NCBI GenBank assembly: GCA_003245715.1
Contig: QKCJ01000056.1
Coordinates: forward strand, 1-64,000
DNA length: 64,000 bases
DNA from: a bacterium
Lineage (GTDB): Bacteria > Planctomycetota > SZUA-567
Direction: 5' to 3'
In this document: piece after piece, positions 8,072 to 17,834 of the stretch
Position numbering within the stretch: the first letter of the stretch is position 1
How the letters are laid out: each line of letters begins with the position of its first letter
Position numbers and translations under genes: made by a program
Notes under the pieces: generated by a model
What the model was told of the DNA's origin: nothing
Databases searched by the model: none
What the model saw: the letters and a program-made list of their open reading frames with translations, nothing else

Positions 8072-9208
8072 CTAGATAACAGTCGTACGCTTGCGGACAT
8101 CTTCAGGCATTGTAAGGTTTCTGCCGCTTTCCTTGTCAAAGATATGAGCCTTGGTAAGGTCGGCTGTAAGGGTAACCACATCTTCATCAAGAACGGACTG
8201 GTTGTGCGGGTCGATACTTGCGATAAAGATCTGGCCTCCGATCTCGAAGTGAGCAAGAATTTCTTCACCGAGCATTTCCGCAACTTCAGGCTTGCCCTTA
8301 AAGACAACATCATTTGGCCCCGGATTAGGACAGAGACTGAAGGCGCGCGGACGAATACCGAGGCAAACTTCCTTGCCGACATAATCCTTGACCGCAGCAA
8401 CCTTTGATTCTGAGACAGGGCTGACAATATCCTTACCGACAAATGTGACCCTGCCGTTAACATTCTCAAGTTTACCATCGAAGATATTCATTGGCGGAGT
8501 ACCGATGAAACGCGCAACAAAGAGCGAGGCCGGGTAGTCGAAGATCTCCGTAGGCTTGCCAACTTGCTCAATAATACCAACATTCATAACACAGATACGA
8601 TCACCAAGGGTCATGGCTTCGATCTGGTCATGGGTAACGTAGATCATGGTAGTTGAAATACGGTGGTGAAGCTGAAGAATTTCCTTACGCATTTCAACAC
8701 GCATCTTCGCGTCAAGGTTGGAAAGCGGTTCATCAAAGAGGAAAACCGCTGGCTCACGAACAATAGCACGTCCCATAGCAACACGCTGACGCTGACCACC
8801 AGAAAGCTGCTTCGGGCGGCGCTCAAGAAGCGCATCAAGACCAAGAACCTTTGCCGCTTCATTTACGCGACGCTCAATCTCTGCCTTAGGGAACTTGCGC
8901 AGCCTCAGACCAAAGGACATATTCTCTTTAACTGTCATGTGTGGATAAAGTGCATAATTCTGGAAAACCATCGCAATGTCACGGTTTTTCGGCGGAACAT
9001 CGTTAACACGGCGATCACCAATAAGGCAGTCACCCTGACTGATCTCTTCAAGACCAGCAACCATCCGCAGAGTAGTTGACTTACCACAACCTGAAGGACC
9101 AACCAAAACCAGAAACTCACCATCCTCAATCTTGAGGTTGAAGTCATTCACCGCACGGTAGCCATTATCATAAATCTTGTAAATACTGTTGAGCGTTACT
9201 TCTGCCAT
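8072..9208 (-). CDS. ugpC: Sugar ABC transporter ATPase, MalK/UgpC/MsmK type
   Basis: The 378-residue ATP-hydrolysing subunit of carbohydrate importers of the CUT1 class. It has Walker [10 protein letters not shown], the Q-loop [10 protein letters not shown], signature [15 protein letters not shown], Walker [15 protein letters not shown] and the switch histidine THDQ. A C-terminal TOBE-type regulatory domain (about 240-378) includes LGIRPRAF. The ATG at 9208 has GGAGAGG upstream; a TTG 12 bases earlier is less likely. No permease or binding-protein gene is adjacent, so it probably serves several transporters elsewhere, like the shared ATPases MsmK/MsiK. An AraC-type gene is divergent. Confidence 0.92.
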   Translation of the reverse strand: MAEVTLNSIYKIYDNGYRAVNDFNLKIEDGEFLVLVGPSGCGKSTTLRMVAGLEEISQGDCLIGDRRVNDVPPKNRDIAMVFQNYALYPHMTVKENMSFGLRLRKFPKAEIERRVNEAAKVLGLDALLERRPKQLSGGQRQRVAMGRAIVREPAVFLFDEPLSNLDAKMRVEMRKEILQLHHRISTTMIYVTHDQIEAMTLGDRICVMNVGIIEQVGKPTEIFDYPASLFVARFIGTPPMNIFDGKLENVNGRVTFVGKDIVSPVSESKVAAVKDYVGKEVCLGIRPRAFSLCPNPGPNDVVFKGKPEVAEMLGEEILAHFEIGGQIFIASIDPHNQSVLDEDVVTLTADLTKAHIFDKESGRNLTMPEDVRKRTTVI

Positions 9209-9268
9209 CGGCCTCTCCAAATATGCAAAACAAACAAAAAAACTTGTTCAAAATCAATCTATACCTAG

Positions 9269-9297
9269 TTTATACCCCACAATTTCAAATCAGTCAA
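9269..9297 (-). promoter_or_regulatory. Promoter of the sugar ABC ATPase gene
   Basis: On the minus strand TTGACT (complement of 9292-9297) and TATAAA (complement of 9269-9274) are separated by 17 bp. The divergent araC-type gene starts 88 bases beyond, so both promoters share this interval. Confidence 0.55.
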
Positions 9298-9324
9298 GTT
9301 TTTTTGTTTATTTTACCTTTTAAT

Positions 9325-9351
9325 TTGCAATTTCTGGCAGATTTATATAAT
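9325..9351 (+). promoter_or_regulatory. Possible promoter of the AraC-family gene
   Basis: A perfect TATAAT at 9346-9351 lies 15 bp after TTGCAA at 9325-9330 (short spacer). The position, about 30 bases before the start codon, fits. Confidence 0.35.
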
Positions 9352-9384
9352 TTATCATATAACCAGCTCATTTGGGAGAGAGAG

Positions 9385-10110
9385 ATGAAGATCGCAACAA
9401 TAACAGGCAGTGGCACTCTTGATCCTGCAGTTTTTATCCATCTCCCGCGTATCTGCGTTATTGTTTTAAGGGGTACAATTACGGTTAACGGCCTTCCCCT
9501 ACATTCCGGGCAGGCACTAATAACAGATACAACAATCGACCTCTCTGTAAGTTATACTGATGCGAGCGGGATAATTTTCCATTCTGCCGAACTTGAAGAG
9601 GATTATATCCCGGCCGGATTCGGGCTTAAAACCGACCGCAGTATCGAGTATGTCATCGGGGATAATTTCCTTGATTTCCAATCTACTGAGGAAGTGCGTG
9701 AAGCTGCGCTAACTTATATCATCAAGCGTCTCACCTTTGCGGAAATTGCTGAAGACGCGTCAGCACAAGCATCCATGACACAAAAAAACATTGTCGGGCA
9801 GGTGATAGATTTCATGCAAAACCGGCTTGACGAGCAGCTCAGCTCAGAGGACATAACAAATGCCGCCGGAGTTGACCGTAACAGTCTTAATAATGAATTC
9901 AGCAAAGCCGGCCTTGGCACGCCCTTAAAATATTTTTCGCAGATGAAGCTGGAAAAGGCCAAGCATCTGCTTGAGAATGATAAAAATTCCATTTCGCAGA
10001 TAGCCCTGAGCCTAGGTTACAGGGACGTTTCATCTTTCAGTCATTTTTTCACCAAGCATACCGGCAAATCCCCCAGAGAATTCCGCGATAATCTCCACTG
10101 GCTTCTCTGA
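9385..10110 (+). CDS. AraC-family transcriptional regulator
   Basis: A 241-residue regulator. The N-terminal 120 residues look like a small cupin-type effector domain (ICVIVLRGTITVNGLPLHSG). The C-terminal 100 residues are an AraC double helix-turn-helix (LSSEDITNAAGVDRNSLNN, then ISQIALSLGYRDVSSFSHFF ending in TGKSPREFR). The ATG at 9385 follows GGGAGAGAG. An upstream in-frame extension to 9223 is hydrophobic, crosses the promoter region and was rejected. It is divergent from the MalK-type ATPase gene, so control of sugar uptake is a reasonable inference. Confidence 0.88.
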   Translation: MKIATITGSGTLDPAVFIHLPRICVIVLRGTITVNGLPLHSGQALITDTTIDLSVSYTDASGIIFHSAELEEDYIPAGFGLKTDRSIEYVIGDNFLDFQSTEEVREAALTYIIKRLTFAEIAEDASAQASMTQKNIVGQVIDFMQNRLDEQLSSEDITNAAGVDRNSLNNEFSKAGLGTPLKYFSQMKLEKAKHLLENDKNSISQIALSLGYRDVSSFSHFFTKHTGKSPREFRDNLHWLL

Positions 10111-10172
10111 TATTTTGCGACACCGGAAGATTTTTATGGACGGCTCGCGCCATAAATATAAAATAAGCACCT

Positions 10173-13100
10173 ATGTTTGAAATCTTTTTTACAAATTCAC
10201 TCAATAATCTTGCGGCCAAGCTTGCTGAAACTATCAGCAGCAATCCCCTGCCACCACTTGAGAATGAGATCTTTATTATTCAGAGTGAGGGCATGGCCTA
10301 CTGGCTGCGTCTGAAGCTTGCCAGAATTCTGGGCTGCGCGTCCGGTTTCAGCCTGCTTTTTCCCGGTAACTTCTGCCGCAATCTCAGCTCTGGAAAAGAT
10401 TACCCCAAAGAGGTTGTCTGGGAAATATTCTCAGTTCTCAATGATGAGGATTTCACAAAGGAATATCCCATACTTGCCGCATTTCTCGCTGACAGGGATG
10501 AACGTAAACTTATCCAGCTCTCGCGACGGATAGAAGCGTTGTTCTCAGAATATACGATATACCGCCACCAGATGCTCTGCGAGTGGGAAACAGGAACTAT
10601 CCCGGCAGATGAACAGGAACGCTGGCAGGCGGAACTCTGGCGCAGGCTTGAGGGTGTTATGCCAAGAGCCACTGAATTCCAGCAACTGCTTGATAACCCA
10701 CAAAGCGCCGACTTGCCAAAACGAATTTCGGTTTTCGGAGTAAGTACGCTCCCGCCGCTTTTTCTGCGCTTTCTCCATATTATTTCTGAGCGAACTGAAG
10801 TGCAGCTCTACCTGCCTACACCGACCGAACACTTCTGGGCTGACATCCGCTCGGAAAAAGAACAGCTCAGCCTCTTTGACCGTGAGACCTATTCTCAGGG
10901 CCACCCCCTGCTCTCCTCGCTGGCAGTACAGGGACGAGAGTTTTTCGATGAGATAAGCAGGCTTGATGAGCAGGGGCAATACCTGACACCTCTGGAGTTT
11001 AATGATCCAGGGTATGGCAGCATTCTCCATACGCTGCAAAGCCATATCCTTGAAATGAAAGAGCCGCAGTCAATTAACCGGTCTGAGAATATTATCGCCG
11101 GGAACGACCGCTCTATTGCGATCCACTGCTGCCACTCACCGCTGCGGGAAGTCGAGGTTCTGCACCAGCAGATACTTGAAATTCTTGATAGGGATTCAGA
11201 ACTATCGCCATCTGATATTCTGGTTGTAATGAGCGACCTTGAAAAATACACGCCATGGGTACGGGCGGTGTTTGGATCATGCGATATCCTAGGCAGGCAT
11301 TACCGTTTAAGCGAACGCTCACGCGCCGAGGCAGACAGCAAGTCGCAGGCCTTTATCGACCTCCTCCGTCTGCCGCGCGGCAGACAGGAAGCGCAGGAAG
11401 TTCTGACGTTACTTGATTATGAGACAATCCGCGGGAATGCGGGAATTGAACTTAGTGAACTTGAACCGCTACGCGAACTTGTATCCGCACTCAACATCCG
11501 CTGGGGCATTGGTGCTGAAGAGCGCAAAAAGCTTAACGGTATTGACATCGGCAAACAGAACAGCTGGCGCGCCGGACTTGACCGCCTCCTTCTTGCTTAT
11601 GCAACAGGCAATCTGGACTCGGCAATTAATGATATCCTGCCCTACAAGCCGGAGATTGATTTTGATCTGGCGGGGCGCTTCTCAGTCTGGGTCAGAAAGA
11701 TCTTCGATTGGTGTTCGGTACTGTCCAGCCGTGCCCGTCCGGTCAGTGAATGGAAGACCGTCCTCAACCGTCTTGCGTCTGACGTGATGGGACTCAGCGG
11801 TTCTGACGAAGACAAGGAGAGCTGGATCAAGCTCAACAACACCGAGGCTGATCCAGAAGTCACCCTTGCGGCAATTATCGAATTTGTCTCAGCCAGCCTG
11901 CAGGAATCAACCGGCCGTGGGGCATTTCTTGGAGGAGGTATCAGTTTTTGTGCCTTGCAGCCGATGCGCGCTGTGCCGTTTAAGGTTGTCGCGATGCTGG
12001 GGATGGATTATAATAGCTTCCCCCGCCGCCCCCGCCACGAAGGCTATAACCTGATTTATAAGAAGTCAAAACCAGGCGACAGAAATCCGCGCAACGATGA
12101 CAGGCAGCTCTTTCTGGAAACGATCGTCAATGCCGAAGAGAAACTGATAATAACCTATAGCGGCCTTTCTTCAAAAGACCTGAGCGTCACCCCGCCTTCA
12201 GTCTGCGTCTGCGAACTTACTGACTGTATCGACAAGACCTTCAGCACCAAAGACGCTATGCTCCCAAGCCGGAAAATTACTGTCGTGCATCCGCTCCAGC
12301 CGTTCTCTGCCGAGTACTTCAATAACAGCTCTGACAAACTTTTCAGCTATGACCGGTATTATATCAGAAAGGCAGAAGACGACGCGCAGGTAAAAAACTT
12401 TATTTCTGAGCCGATAACTGAGGCCAAAACACCTGAAGAAATAAGCCTTGATGACTTTATCCGCTTCTGGCAGAATCCGCAGAGATGGTTCTGCAACAAC
12501 ACCCTTAATATTTATTTTCCCCGAGAGGCAGAAGAACTTAACGCTGAAGAAGCCCAACTTGAAGGCGCGCTTGAGGAGTACACGGTCAACAATACACTTC
12601 TCACCTACGCCCTGTCAGGTGAGACAGGCAATGGTGCCAAACGGCTCATACATGAGGGACTTATTCCACCGCTTGAGCTGGGAAAGGCGAAACTCTGCCA
12701 GACCATCTCCGAAGTTGAGTCCTTCAGAGAAAAGATCGGAAAAATTAATTTCCTCAAACCTGCTTCAATTAACATCAGGTGCAAAGGCATAACAATAAAC
12801 GCCACCATTGACAAGCTGACTGAAAACGGCGTCGTCCTATACCGCATGGCAACAGTTAAACCCAAAGACCTGATCCAGGGCTGGCTCTGCCACCTTGCAG
12901 TATGTACAACAAACAAATTTACGATCACCAGAATTTTTGCAAAAGACAAGACCATAACAATAAACCCTGTCGATAATGCACAGGAAATTCTTGAAGAAAT
13001 TACGGCTTGCTTCAAACAGGGACAAAGACAACCGCTGCCTTTTTTCACAATCGCCAGCCATGTTTACGCGCAAACAATCAGCAAAATCAATAGTGGCTCT

Positions 13101-13295
13101 CCTGCAGATAAAAATGATCCGGCAGAAAAAGCCCTTGCCGCATGGAGAGGAAACGACTACGTCATTGGAGATATTGATGACGAATACACTGCGCTATGCT
13201 TCAAAGACATTGACACCCTCTGCACTGACGATTTCAAAATATTGGCTGAAAAATTCTGGTCAGGTTTTCTTACCCATATGGAGGATAACAAATGA
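10173..13295 (+). CDS. recC: Exodeoxyribonuclease V gamma subunit (RecC)
   Basis: RecC is the Chi-recognition and scaffold subunit of RecBC(D), which resects double-strand breaks for RecA. The 1040-residue product is close to the family length. It has the N-terminal helicase-like landmarks (FFTNSLNNLAAKLAE, IIQSEGMAYWLRLKLA), the middle region HCCHSPLREVEVLHQQILE, and VAMLGMDYNSFPRRP and DRQLFLETIVNAEEKLIITY. As in E. coli RecC, no intact Walker A is seen. The stop overlaps the recB start as ATGA, so translation is coupled. Confidence 0.92.
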   Translation: MFEIFFTNSLNNLAAKLAETISSNPLPPLENEIFIIQSEGMAYWLRLKLARILGCASGFSLLFPGNFCRNLSSGKDYPKEVVWEIFSVLNDEDFTKEYPILAAFLADRDERKLIQLSRRIEALFSEYTIYRHQMLCEWETGTIPADEQERWQAELWRRLEGVMPRATEFQQLLDNPQSADLPKRISVFGVSTLPPLFLRFLHIISERTEVQLYLPTPTEHFWADIRSEKEQLSLFDRETYSQGHPLLSSLAVQGREFFDEISRLDEQGQYLTPLEFNDPGYGSILHTLQSHILEMKEPQSINRSENIIAGNDRSIAIHCCHSPLREVEVLHQQILEILDRDSELSPSDILVVMSDLEKYTPWVRAVFGSCDILGRHYRLSERSRAEADSKSQAFIDLLRLPRGRQEAQEVLTLLDYETIRGNAGIELSELEPLRELVSALNIRWGIGAEERKKLNGIDIGKQNSWRAGLDRLLLAYATGNLDSAINDILPYKPEIDFDLAGRFSVWVRKIFDWCSVLSSRARPVSEWKTVLNRLASDVMGLSGSDEDKESWIKLNNTEADPEVTLAAIIEFVSASLQESTGRGAFLGGGISFCALQPMRAVPFKVVAMLGMDYNSFPRRPRHEGYNLIYKKSKPGDRNPRNDDRQLFLETIVNAEEKLIITYSGLSSKDLSVTPPSVCVCELTDCIDKTFSTKDAMLPSRKITVVHPLQPFSAEYFNNSSDKLFSYDRYYIRKAEDDAQVKNFISEPITEAKTPEEISLDDFIRFWQNPQRWFCNNTLNIYFPREAEELNAEEAQLEGALEEYTVNNTLLTYALSGETGNGAKRLIHEGLIPPLELGKAKLCQTISEVESFREKIGKINFLKPASINIRCKGITINATIDKLTENGVVLYRMATVKPKDLIQGWLCHLAVCTTNKFTITRIFAKDKTITINPVDNAQEILEEITACFKQGQRQPLPFFTIASHVYAQTISKINSGSPADKNDPAEKALAAWRGNDYVIGDIDDEYTALCFKDIDTLCTDDFKILAEKFWSGFLTHMEDNK

Positions 13296-16200
13296 TTGAT
13301 AATTTTGATATCCTCAATTCACAGATAACTAACGGTATCACCCTGATCGACTCAAGCGCCGGGACAGGCAAAACCTTCACTATCGCTTCAATCGTCCCGA
13401 GGCTGCTATTGGAAAACAAAATTGATGACATCTCACGGCTGCTGGTTGTAACCTTCACAAACGCCGCTGCAGGAGAACTGGCAGACCGCATTCGCGCAAG
13501 GCTTTCCGAATTATTAACCGCCTACGACAACCCTCAGAATGCTGATGACCTGCTGAAATCCCTGGTTGCCATAAATCCACACACGGGAAAAGAAATTATT
13601 CGCCGCGCACTTACCTCAATTGATGAATCAGGCATTTTCACCATTCACAGCTTCTGCAAAAAGATGCTGGAAGATTCGGCCTTTGAAAGCGGCATGCCCC
13701 TTGAGTATGAGTTTATTGAAGACGAAAATTCATTACTAAGGCGCAGCGCACTTGATTACTGGCGGCGCAGGATTTATAACGACAGTTTTCTTTCGTCGTT
13801 TGTCACATCTGAGAAAATCACGCCTGAACTTCTCAAGGATCAGTACCGGATATACCGCACGCACCACAAATGCAGACTTCTTCCGCAATGCCCCGAACTG
13901 GCAGAATGCAAAAACAAAATTATTGAAAAGAAAAAAAATCTCTTGCGGTCATGGAATGAAGATGATTTTCAGGATTATTTACGCTCGCTGCCTGGGCTGA
14001 CAACAGCCAAAACCAGAGAGGATGAATGCAGAGCGCTAAACGATGCCGTCACGTTATGTCAAAGCATTTCGCAAGCGCTTTCTGATACAGCAATGAATCA
14101 GGCTATTCAACTGCTGAAACTTGTTTCTGCTGAGTCAATTATCAGTCTTCTACGAAATAAAAAAGACCGTGACGCGCATCAGCCGCATCCATTTTCTATC
14201 GCTGCGCAGGAATTTATCAGGACAACGGAATATCTGCTATTTTCATTAAGGGCAGATTTTTTTCAGGCAATGGATTTAAATTTAAATGAAAGTAAAAACG
14301 CTGACAATGTTATTTCATTTCACGACTTGCTGACCCTGCTGCACAAGGCCGTCAATGATCCGGGAAAAGGCCGGGCGCTACAGGAATCTATTCGCGCCAG
14401 ATACCAGTCTGCCCTAATTGATGAATTTCAGGATACTGACCCGCTACAGCTTGAAATCTTTACCAGAATTTTTGGCAAAAGTCGCCCTCTGTTTTTTATC
14501 GGTGATCCCAAGCAGGCAATTTACTCATTCCGTGGCGCTGATATTTTTGCCTACATCAAAGCATCACAAATGGCTTCGCACCGATATACACTTGGCAAGA
14601 ACTGGCGCAGTTGCCAGAATATTGTTGCTGCGGTCAACAACATATTTACCCTCAAAGAGAACAGTTTCGTTTTCGCTGAAATCAATTTCACGCCAGCCAG
14701 TGCTGCGAGAACCGAAAGTCTGTTTTCCGATACAGCCACAAAAGCGGTCCACTGGCTGTTGCTTGATGATGACAACTCAGACAAAAGCTATAATCTAGGA
14801 AACGCACAGGACCTGTCAGCCACGGTATGCGCAAATGAAATCTCGAATTTACTTTCAGGCGCACAGACTATTAGCGGACGCCCCGTCATGCCATCAGACA
14901 TTGCAGTCCTTGTACGCAGCAATACTCAGGCTCGACAAATCCATGAAGCGTTGAGTGACATGAAAATTGCCTCTGTAATAGGTGCCAATGAAAGCATTAT
15001 CGACTCAGAGGAATTCCGTCATATCGACCTTGCCTTACAATTTATCGCAAGAGGAACCTGCACTGCAGCCCTGAGTACCCTACTCTGGAACATGAATGCT
15101 GAAGATGTTGTAACAGCGCTTGACGATGAACTGCTCTGGCAAAGGATACTCGATCAGTCACGGGTATACCGTGAAAAATGGATAAAAGACGGTATCGCGG
15201 CCATGCTGCACAGGCTGATGCTTGAGCATGATGTTTACGCAAGGGTGCTGCAAACCGACGACGGCAACCGCCGTCTTACCAATTACCGCCATGTCATCGA
15301 AATTCTACAGGAGGGTCCTGAAGCGCCGGAAGCATTACTGCAATGGCTTGACCGGCGCAAGTATAACACATCACAACAGGAAGACGAACTCCGCCTTGAT
15401 ACTGACGCACAGGCAGTACAGATTGTAACCATTCACAAAAGTAAAGGGCTCGAATATAATATCGTATTCTGTCCATTTTTATGGAAGTCACAAAAAGCAA
15501 ATAATAAGCCGCCGGTTATTGCCCATGTTCAGGATTGTGTTATCTATGATTTTGGTTCTGAAGAGTTCGAGCAAAATCTTGCTCAGTCTGAAAGGGAAAA
15601 TTTATCAGAAGATCTGCGCCTGCTGTATGTCGCCCTCACCCGCGCCGCAGAGCAGGTTCGAATTGTCTGGGGCAATATCAAGGATTGTGAAAATTCTGCT
15701 CTTGGCTGGTTATTGCAAGGTTGCTCAGGTCTATCGGAATTGATCGAAGCAAATCCGGAATTGATGTCAGCCTCATCAGCATTAACCAACGTATTTAATG
15801 CTGTTTCCATCAATGCCATGACAGAAACAAACTTAATGGCACGGGAATTCAAACGCGTCAAAAAACTTGCATCATGGCACACAACCAGTTTCTCCGGACT
15901 GACGCGAAACGCCAGACATTCCCCTCACACCGATGAAAAAGTCCAACACCTCTCTCAGAGCGCTAACCTGATGACAGGTTTTGCCAGAGGTAAATCAGCA
16001 CCGCCAGCCAATGAGACAGGAACCTGTCTACACGAAATACTTGAAAACAGTGACCTCGGCCGCAGCATTGATATTGAGCTGATAACCAATCAACTGCTTG
16101 CCTACGGATTGCTTGATACAACGGCACATCTTGAAATAGAAAGTCCAGAAATAACCGTATCAAAACTTCTTGATAACATAACAAACGTCACACTACCCAC

Positions 16201-16711
16201 CACTGGACTTTGCCTCAAAGATGCAACAGGGCATATCAGCGAGATGCCTTTTACTCTGCCGCTACTTAGCGATAACTTTCCAGAGGCAGTTGCACATTCT
16301 TTTTCTGATGACGATCCGTATCTTATCAGCCTGCTATCTCTGCCACAACAAATCCTTGACGGTTATTTAACCGGTATTATCGATGAGGTTATCTGCCATA
16401 ATGACAAGTGGTATATAATCGACTGGAAATCAAACTTTCTCGGTGTCAGGCAGAGCGATTATTCCGAACAGGCATTACGTGCGGCCATGAATGAAAACCA
16501 CTACACACTGCAGTATCTGCTCTACACTGTTGCCTTATGTCGCCACCTGAAATTAAGGCAACCCGGATTTGATTATGAAAAGGATTTTGGCGGTGTCTAT
16601 TATGTATTCCTGCGTGGTGTTGACCAGTACGGCGGCGGCTGGGTATATCATCGACCGAAAGAAAAATTAATCAAACGAATTGATGAAATTTTATTTTCCA
16701 AGCCATTATGA
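13292..16711 (+). CDS. recB: Exodeoxyribonuclease V beta subunit (RecB)
   Basis: RecB is the 3'-5' helicase-nuclease of RecBCD. The 1139 residues contain Walker A SSAGTGKT (about 21-28), VVTFTNAAAGELADRIR, DEFQDTDPLQLEIF, GDPKQAIYSFRGAD, TIHKSKGLEYNIVFCP and LYVALTRAAEQ. A C-terminal RecB nuclease domain starts near 909 (GTCLHEILE) and has GIIDEV (about 1028) and IIDWKSNFLG (about 1043), the metal-binding residues. Both activities therefore look intact. The usual third gene, recD, is not downstream; the next gene, 59 bases later, is an 84-residue protein unrelated to RecD. Confidence 0.94.
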   Translation: MIDNFDILNSQITNGITLIDSSAGTGKTFTIASIVPRLLLENKIDDISRLLVVTFTNAAAGELADRIRARLSELLTAYDNPQNADDLLKSLVAINPHTGKEIIRRALTSIDESGIFTIHSFCKKMLEDSAFESGMPLEYEFIEDENSLLRRSALDYWRRRIYNDSFLSSFVTSEKITPELLKDQYRIYRTHHKCRLLPQCPELAECKNKIIEKKKNLLRSWNEDDFQDYLRSLPGLTTAKTREDECRALNDAVTLCQSISQALSDTAMNQAIQLLKLVSAESIISLLRNKKDRDAHQPHPFSIAAQEFIRTTEYLLFSLRADFFQAMDLNLNESKNADNVISFHDLLTLLHKAVNDPGKGRALQESIRARYQSALIDEFQDTDPLQLEIFTRIFGKSRPLFFIGDPKQAIYSFRGADIFAYIKASQMASHRYTLGKNWRSCQNIVAAVNNIFTLKENSFVFAEINFTPASAARTESLFSDTATKAVHWLLLDDDNSDKSYNLGNAQDLSATVCANEISNLLSGAQTISGRPVMPSDIAVLVRSNTQARQIHEALSDMKIASVIGANESIIDSEEFRHIDLALQFIARGTCTAALSTLLWNMNAEDVVTALDDELLWQRILDQSRVYREKWIKDGIAAMLHRLMLEHDVYARVLQTDDGNRRLTNYRHVIEILQEGPEAPEALLQWLDRRKYNTSQQEDELRLDTDAQAVQIVTIHKSKGLEYNIVFCPFLWKSQKANNKPPVIAHVQDCVIYDFGSEEFEQNLAQSERENLSEDLRLLYVALTRAAEQVRIVWGNIKDCENSALGWLLQGCSGLSELIEANPELMSASSALTNVFNAVSINAMTETNLMAREFKRVKKLASWHTTSFSGLTRNARHSPHTDEKVQHLSQSANLMTGFARGKSAPPANETGTCLHEILENSDLGRSIDIELITNQLLAYGLLDTTAHLEIESPEITVSKLLDNITNVTLPTTGLCLKDATGHISEMPFTLPLLSDNFPEAVAHSFSDDDPYLISLLSLPQQILDGYLTGIIDEVICHNDKWYIIDWKSNFLGVRQSDYSEQALRAAMNENHYTLQYLLYTVALCRHLKLRQPGFDYEKDFGGVYYVFLRGVDQYGGGWVYHRPKEKLIKRIDEILFSKPL

Positions 16712-16770
16712 GAACTATTATTTGTTATTGATATATTTGCCAAACTCAAAGAAATCTTACAGGAGAAACA

Positions 16771-17019
16771 ATGAGTCACGGTTTAAAAAATCCAAAATCA
16801 GCAAAGGAATTGCTCGATATGTACTATCTTCAACTGCGCTGCAATTTGCTTGAAGCGGCTGCAAGCTTCGATCGCATTCAAAAGGCTGATGGCTTTGCTG
16901 AAGAAGTGAAAAATGACAGCCGCTATCAGAATTTGCGCAAGTCTCTGGAAATTCTGGCTTCCAGTTCTAAAACCAGAGCGTGTGATTTTCTGAATCTATT
17001 CAGCGAGGATGAAAAATGA
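16771..17019 (+). CDS. Small conserved-looking protein of unknown function (84 aa)
   Basis: I do not recognise this family. The protein is helical and charged, with SAKELLDMYYLQLRCNLLEAA and LRKSLEILASSSKTRACDFL, two cysteines and no signal or membrane segment. The ribosome site AGGAGAAAC is strong. Its stop overlaps the start of the TatD-like gene (ATGA), so the two are translationally coupled and probably act together. It may belong to the recCB transcript or have its own promoter. Confidence 0.75.
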   Translation: MSHGLKNPKSAKELLDMYYLQLRCNLLEAAASFDRIQKADGFAEEVKNDSRYQNLRKSLEILASSSKTRACDFLNLFSEDEK

Positions 17020-17825
17020 AAATTATTGAACCGCATATCCACATGATCGCACGAACAACACAAGACTATGAACGCATGGCAAGAATGCACTGTGTCGCTT
17101 GCTGCGAACCGGCTTTCTGGGCCGGTTATGACCGAACCAGCCCACAGGCCTTCCATGACTACTTCACGCACATTACCGAGTTCGAGCCAAAACGTGCGGC
17201 AGAATACCTCATCGACCATTATGCCTGGATCTGCATTAACCCCAAAGAAGCCGACGATCTCGCCTTCTCAAAAGAAGTCATATCTTTTATGCCGGAATTT
17301 CTCGACCGTGCAAACGTTCTTGGTATCGGAGAAATCGGCCTCAATAAAAACACTAAAAATGAACTTGAGACCTTCCTGCTTCAGGTAGATCTTGCCGTAA
17401 AACGTGATGACATGATCTGGATTCACACCCCTCATCTTAACGACAAGAAAAAAGGAACACGCCTGCTGCTTGACTGCCTCGCAGACCGATCAGACATTAA
17501 CCCGGCACGCGTATGCTTTGACCATATGGAAGAACACGTTATCAAAGACGTACTTGATGCCGGCTACTGGGCGTCAATGACAATATATCCTCAAACAAAG
17601 AATAGCCCATCTCGCGTTGTAGATACTATTGAAACTTACGGCAAAACACGCATAATGGTTGACGCTTCAGGTGACTGGGGCCCGTCTGACCCAGCGACGC
17701 TGCATGATGCCTTATTTGAGATGCGCAAGCGCGGACACAGACAGGAAGACATCATTGACATTTTTTATAATAACCCTTGCCGGTTTCTCGGGCAAAACCC
17801 GAAATTCCGCCATAAACCGGAATAG
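17016..17825 (+). CDS. TatD-like metal-dependent hydrolase (ebo-cluster type)
   Basis: An amidohydrolase-fold protein of 269 residues with the metal-site motif EPHIHM at the N-terminus, then EPAFWAGYDR, VLGIGEIGLNK (conserved Glu), IWIHTPH and FDHMEEH. A late aspartate sits in MVDASGDWGPSDP. The sequence style (EPHIHMIARTTQDYERM, AWICINPKEA) resembles the TatD-family member found in ebo gene clusters more than the DNase TatD itself; this is from memory of the family. No other ebo gene (UbiA-like prenyltransferase, dehydroquinate-synthase-like) is adjacent. Substrate unknown. Confidence 0.82.
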   Translation: MKIIEPHIHMIARTTQDYERMARMHCVACCEPAFWAGYDRTSPQAFHDYFTHITEFEPKRAAEYLIDHYAWICINPKEADDLAFSKEVISFMPEFLDRANVLGIGEIGLNKNTKNELETFLLQVDLAVKRDDMIWIHTPHLNDKKKGTRLLLDCLADRSDINPARVCFDHMEEHVIKDVLDAGYWASMTIYPQTKNSPSRVVDTIETYGKTRIMVDASGDWGPSDPATLHDALFEMRKRGHRQEDIIDIFYNNPCRFLGQNPKFRHKPE

Positions 17826-17834
17826 TGCGCTGAA

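Noticed and set aside
9223-9384. In-frame N-terminal extension of the AraC-family gene
   Set aside because: It covers the divergent promoter region, is compositionally odd and has no ribosome site; the ATG at 9385 has a strong one.
17826-17834. yybP-ykoY manganese riboswitch ahead of mntP
   Set aside because: Only nine bases separate mntP from the preceding stop codon.
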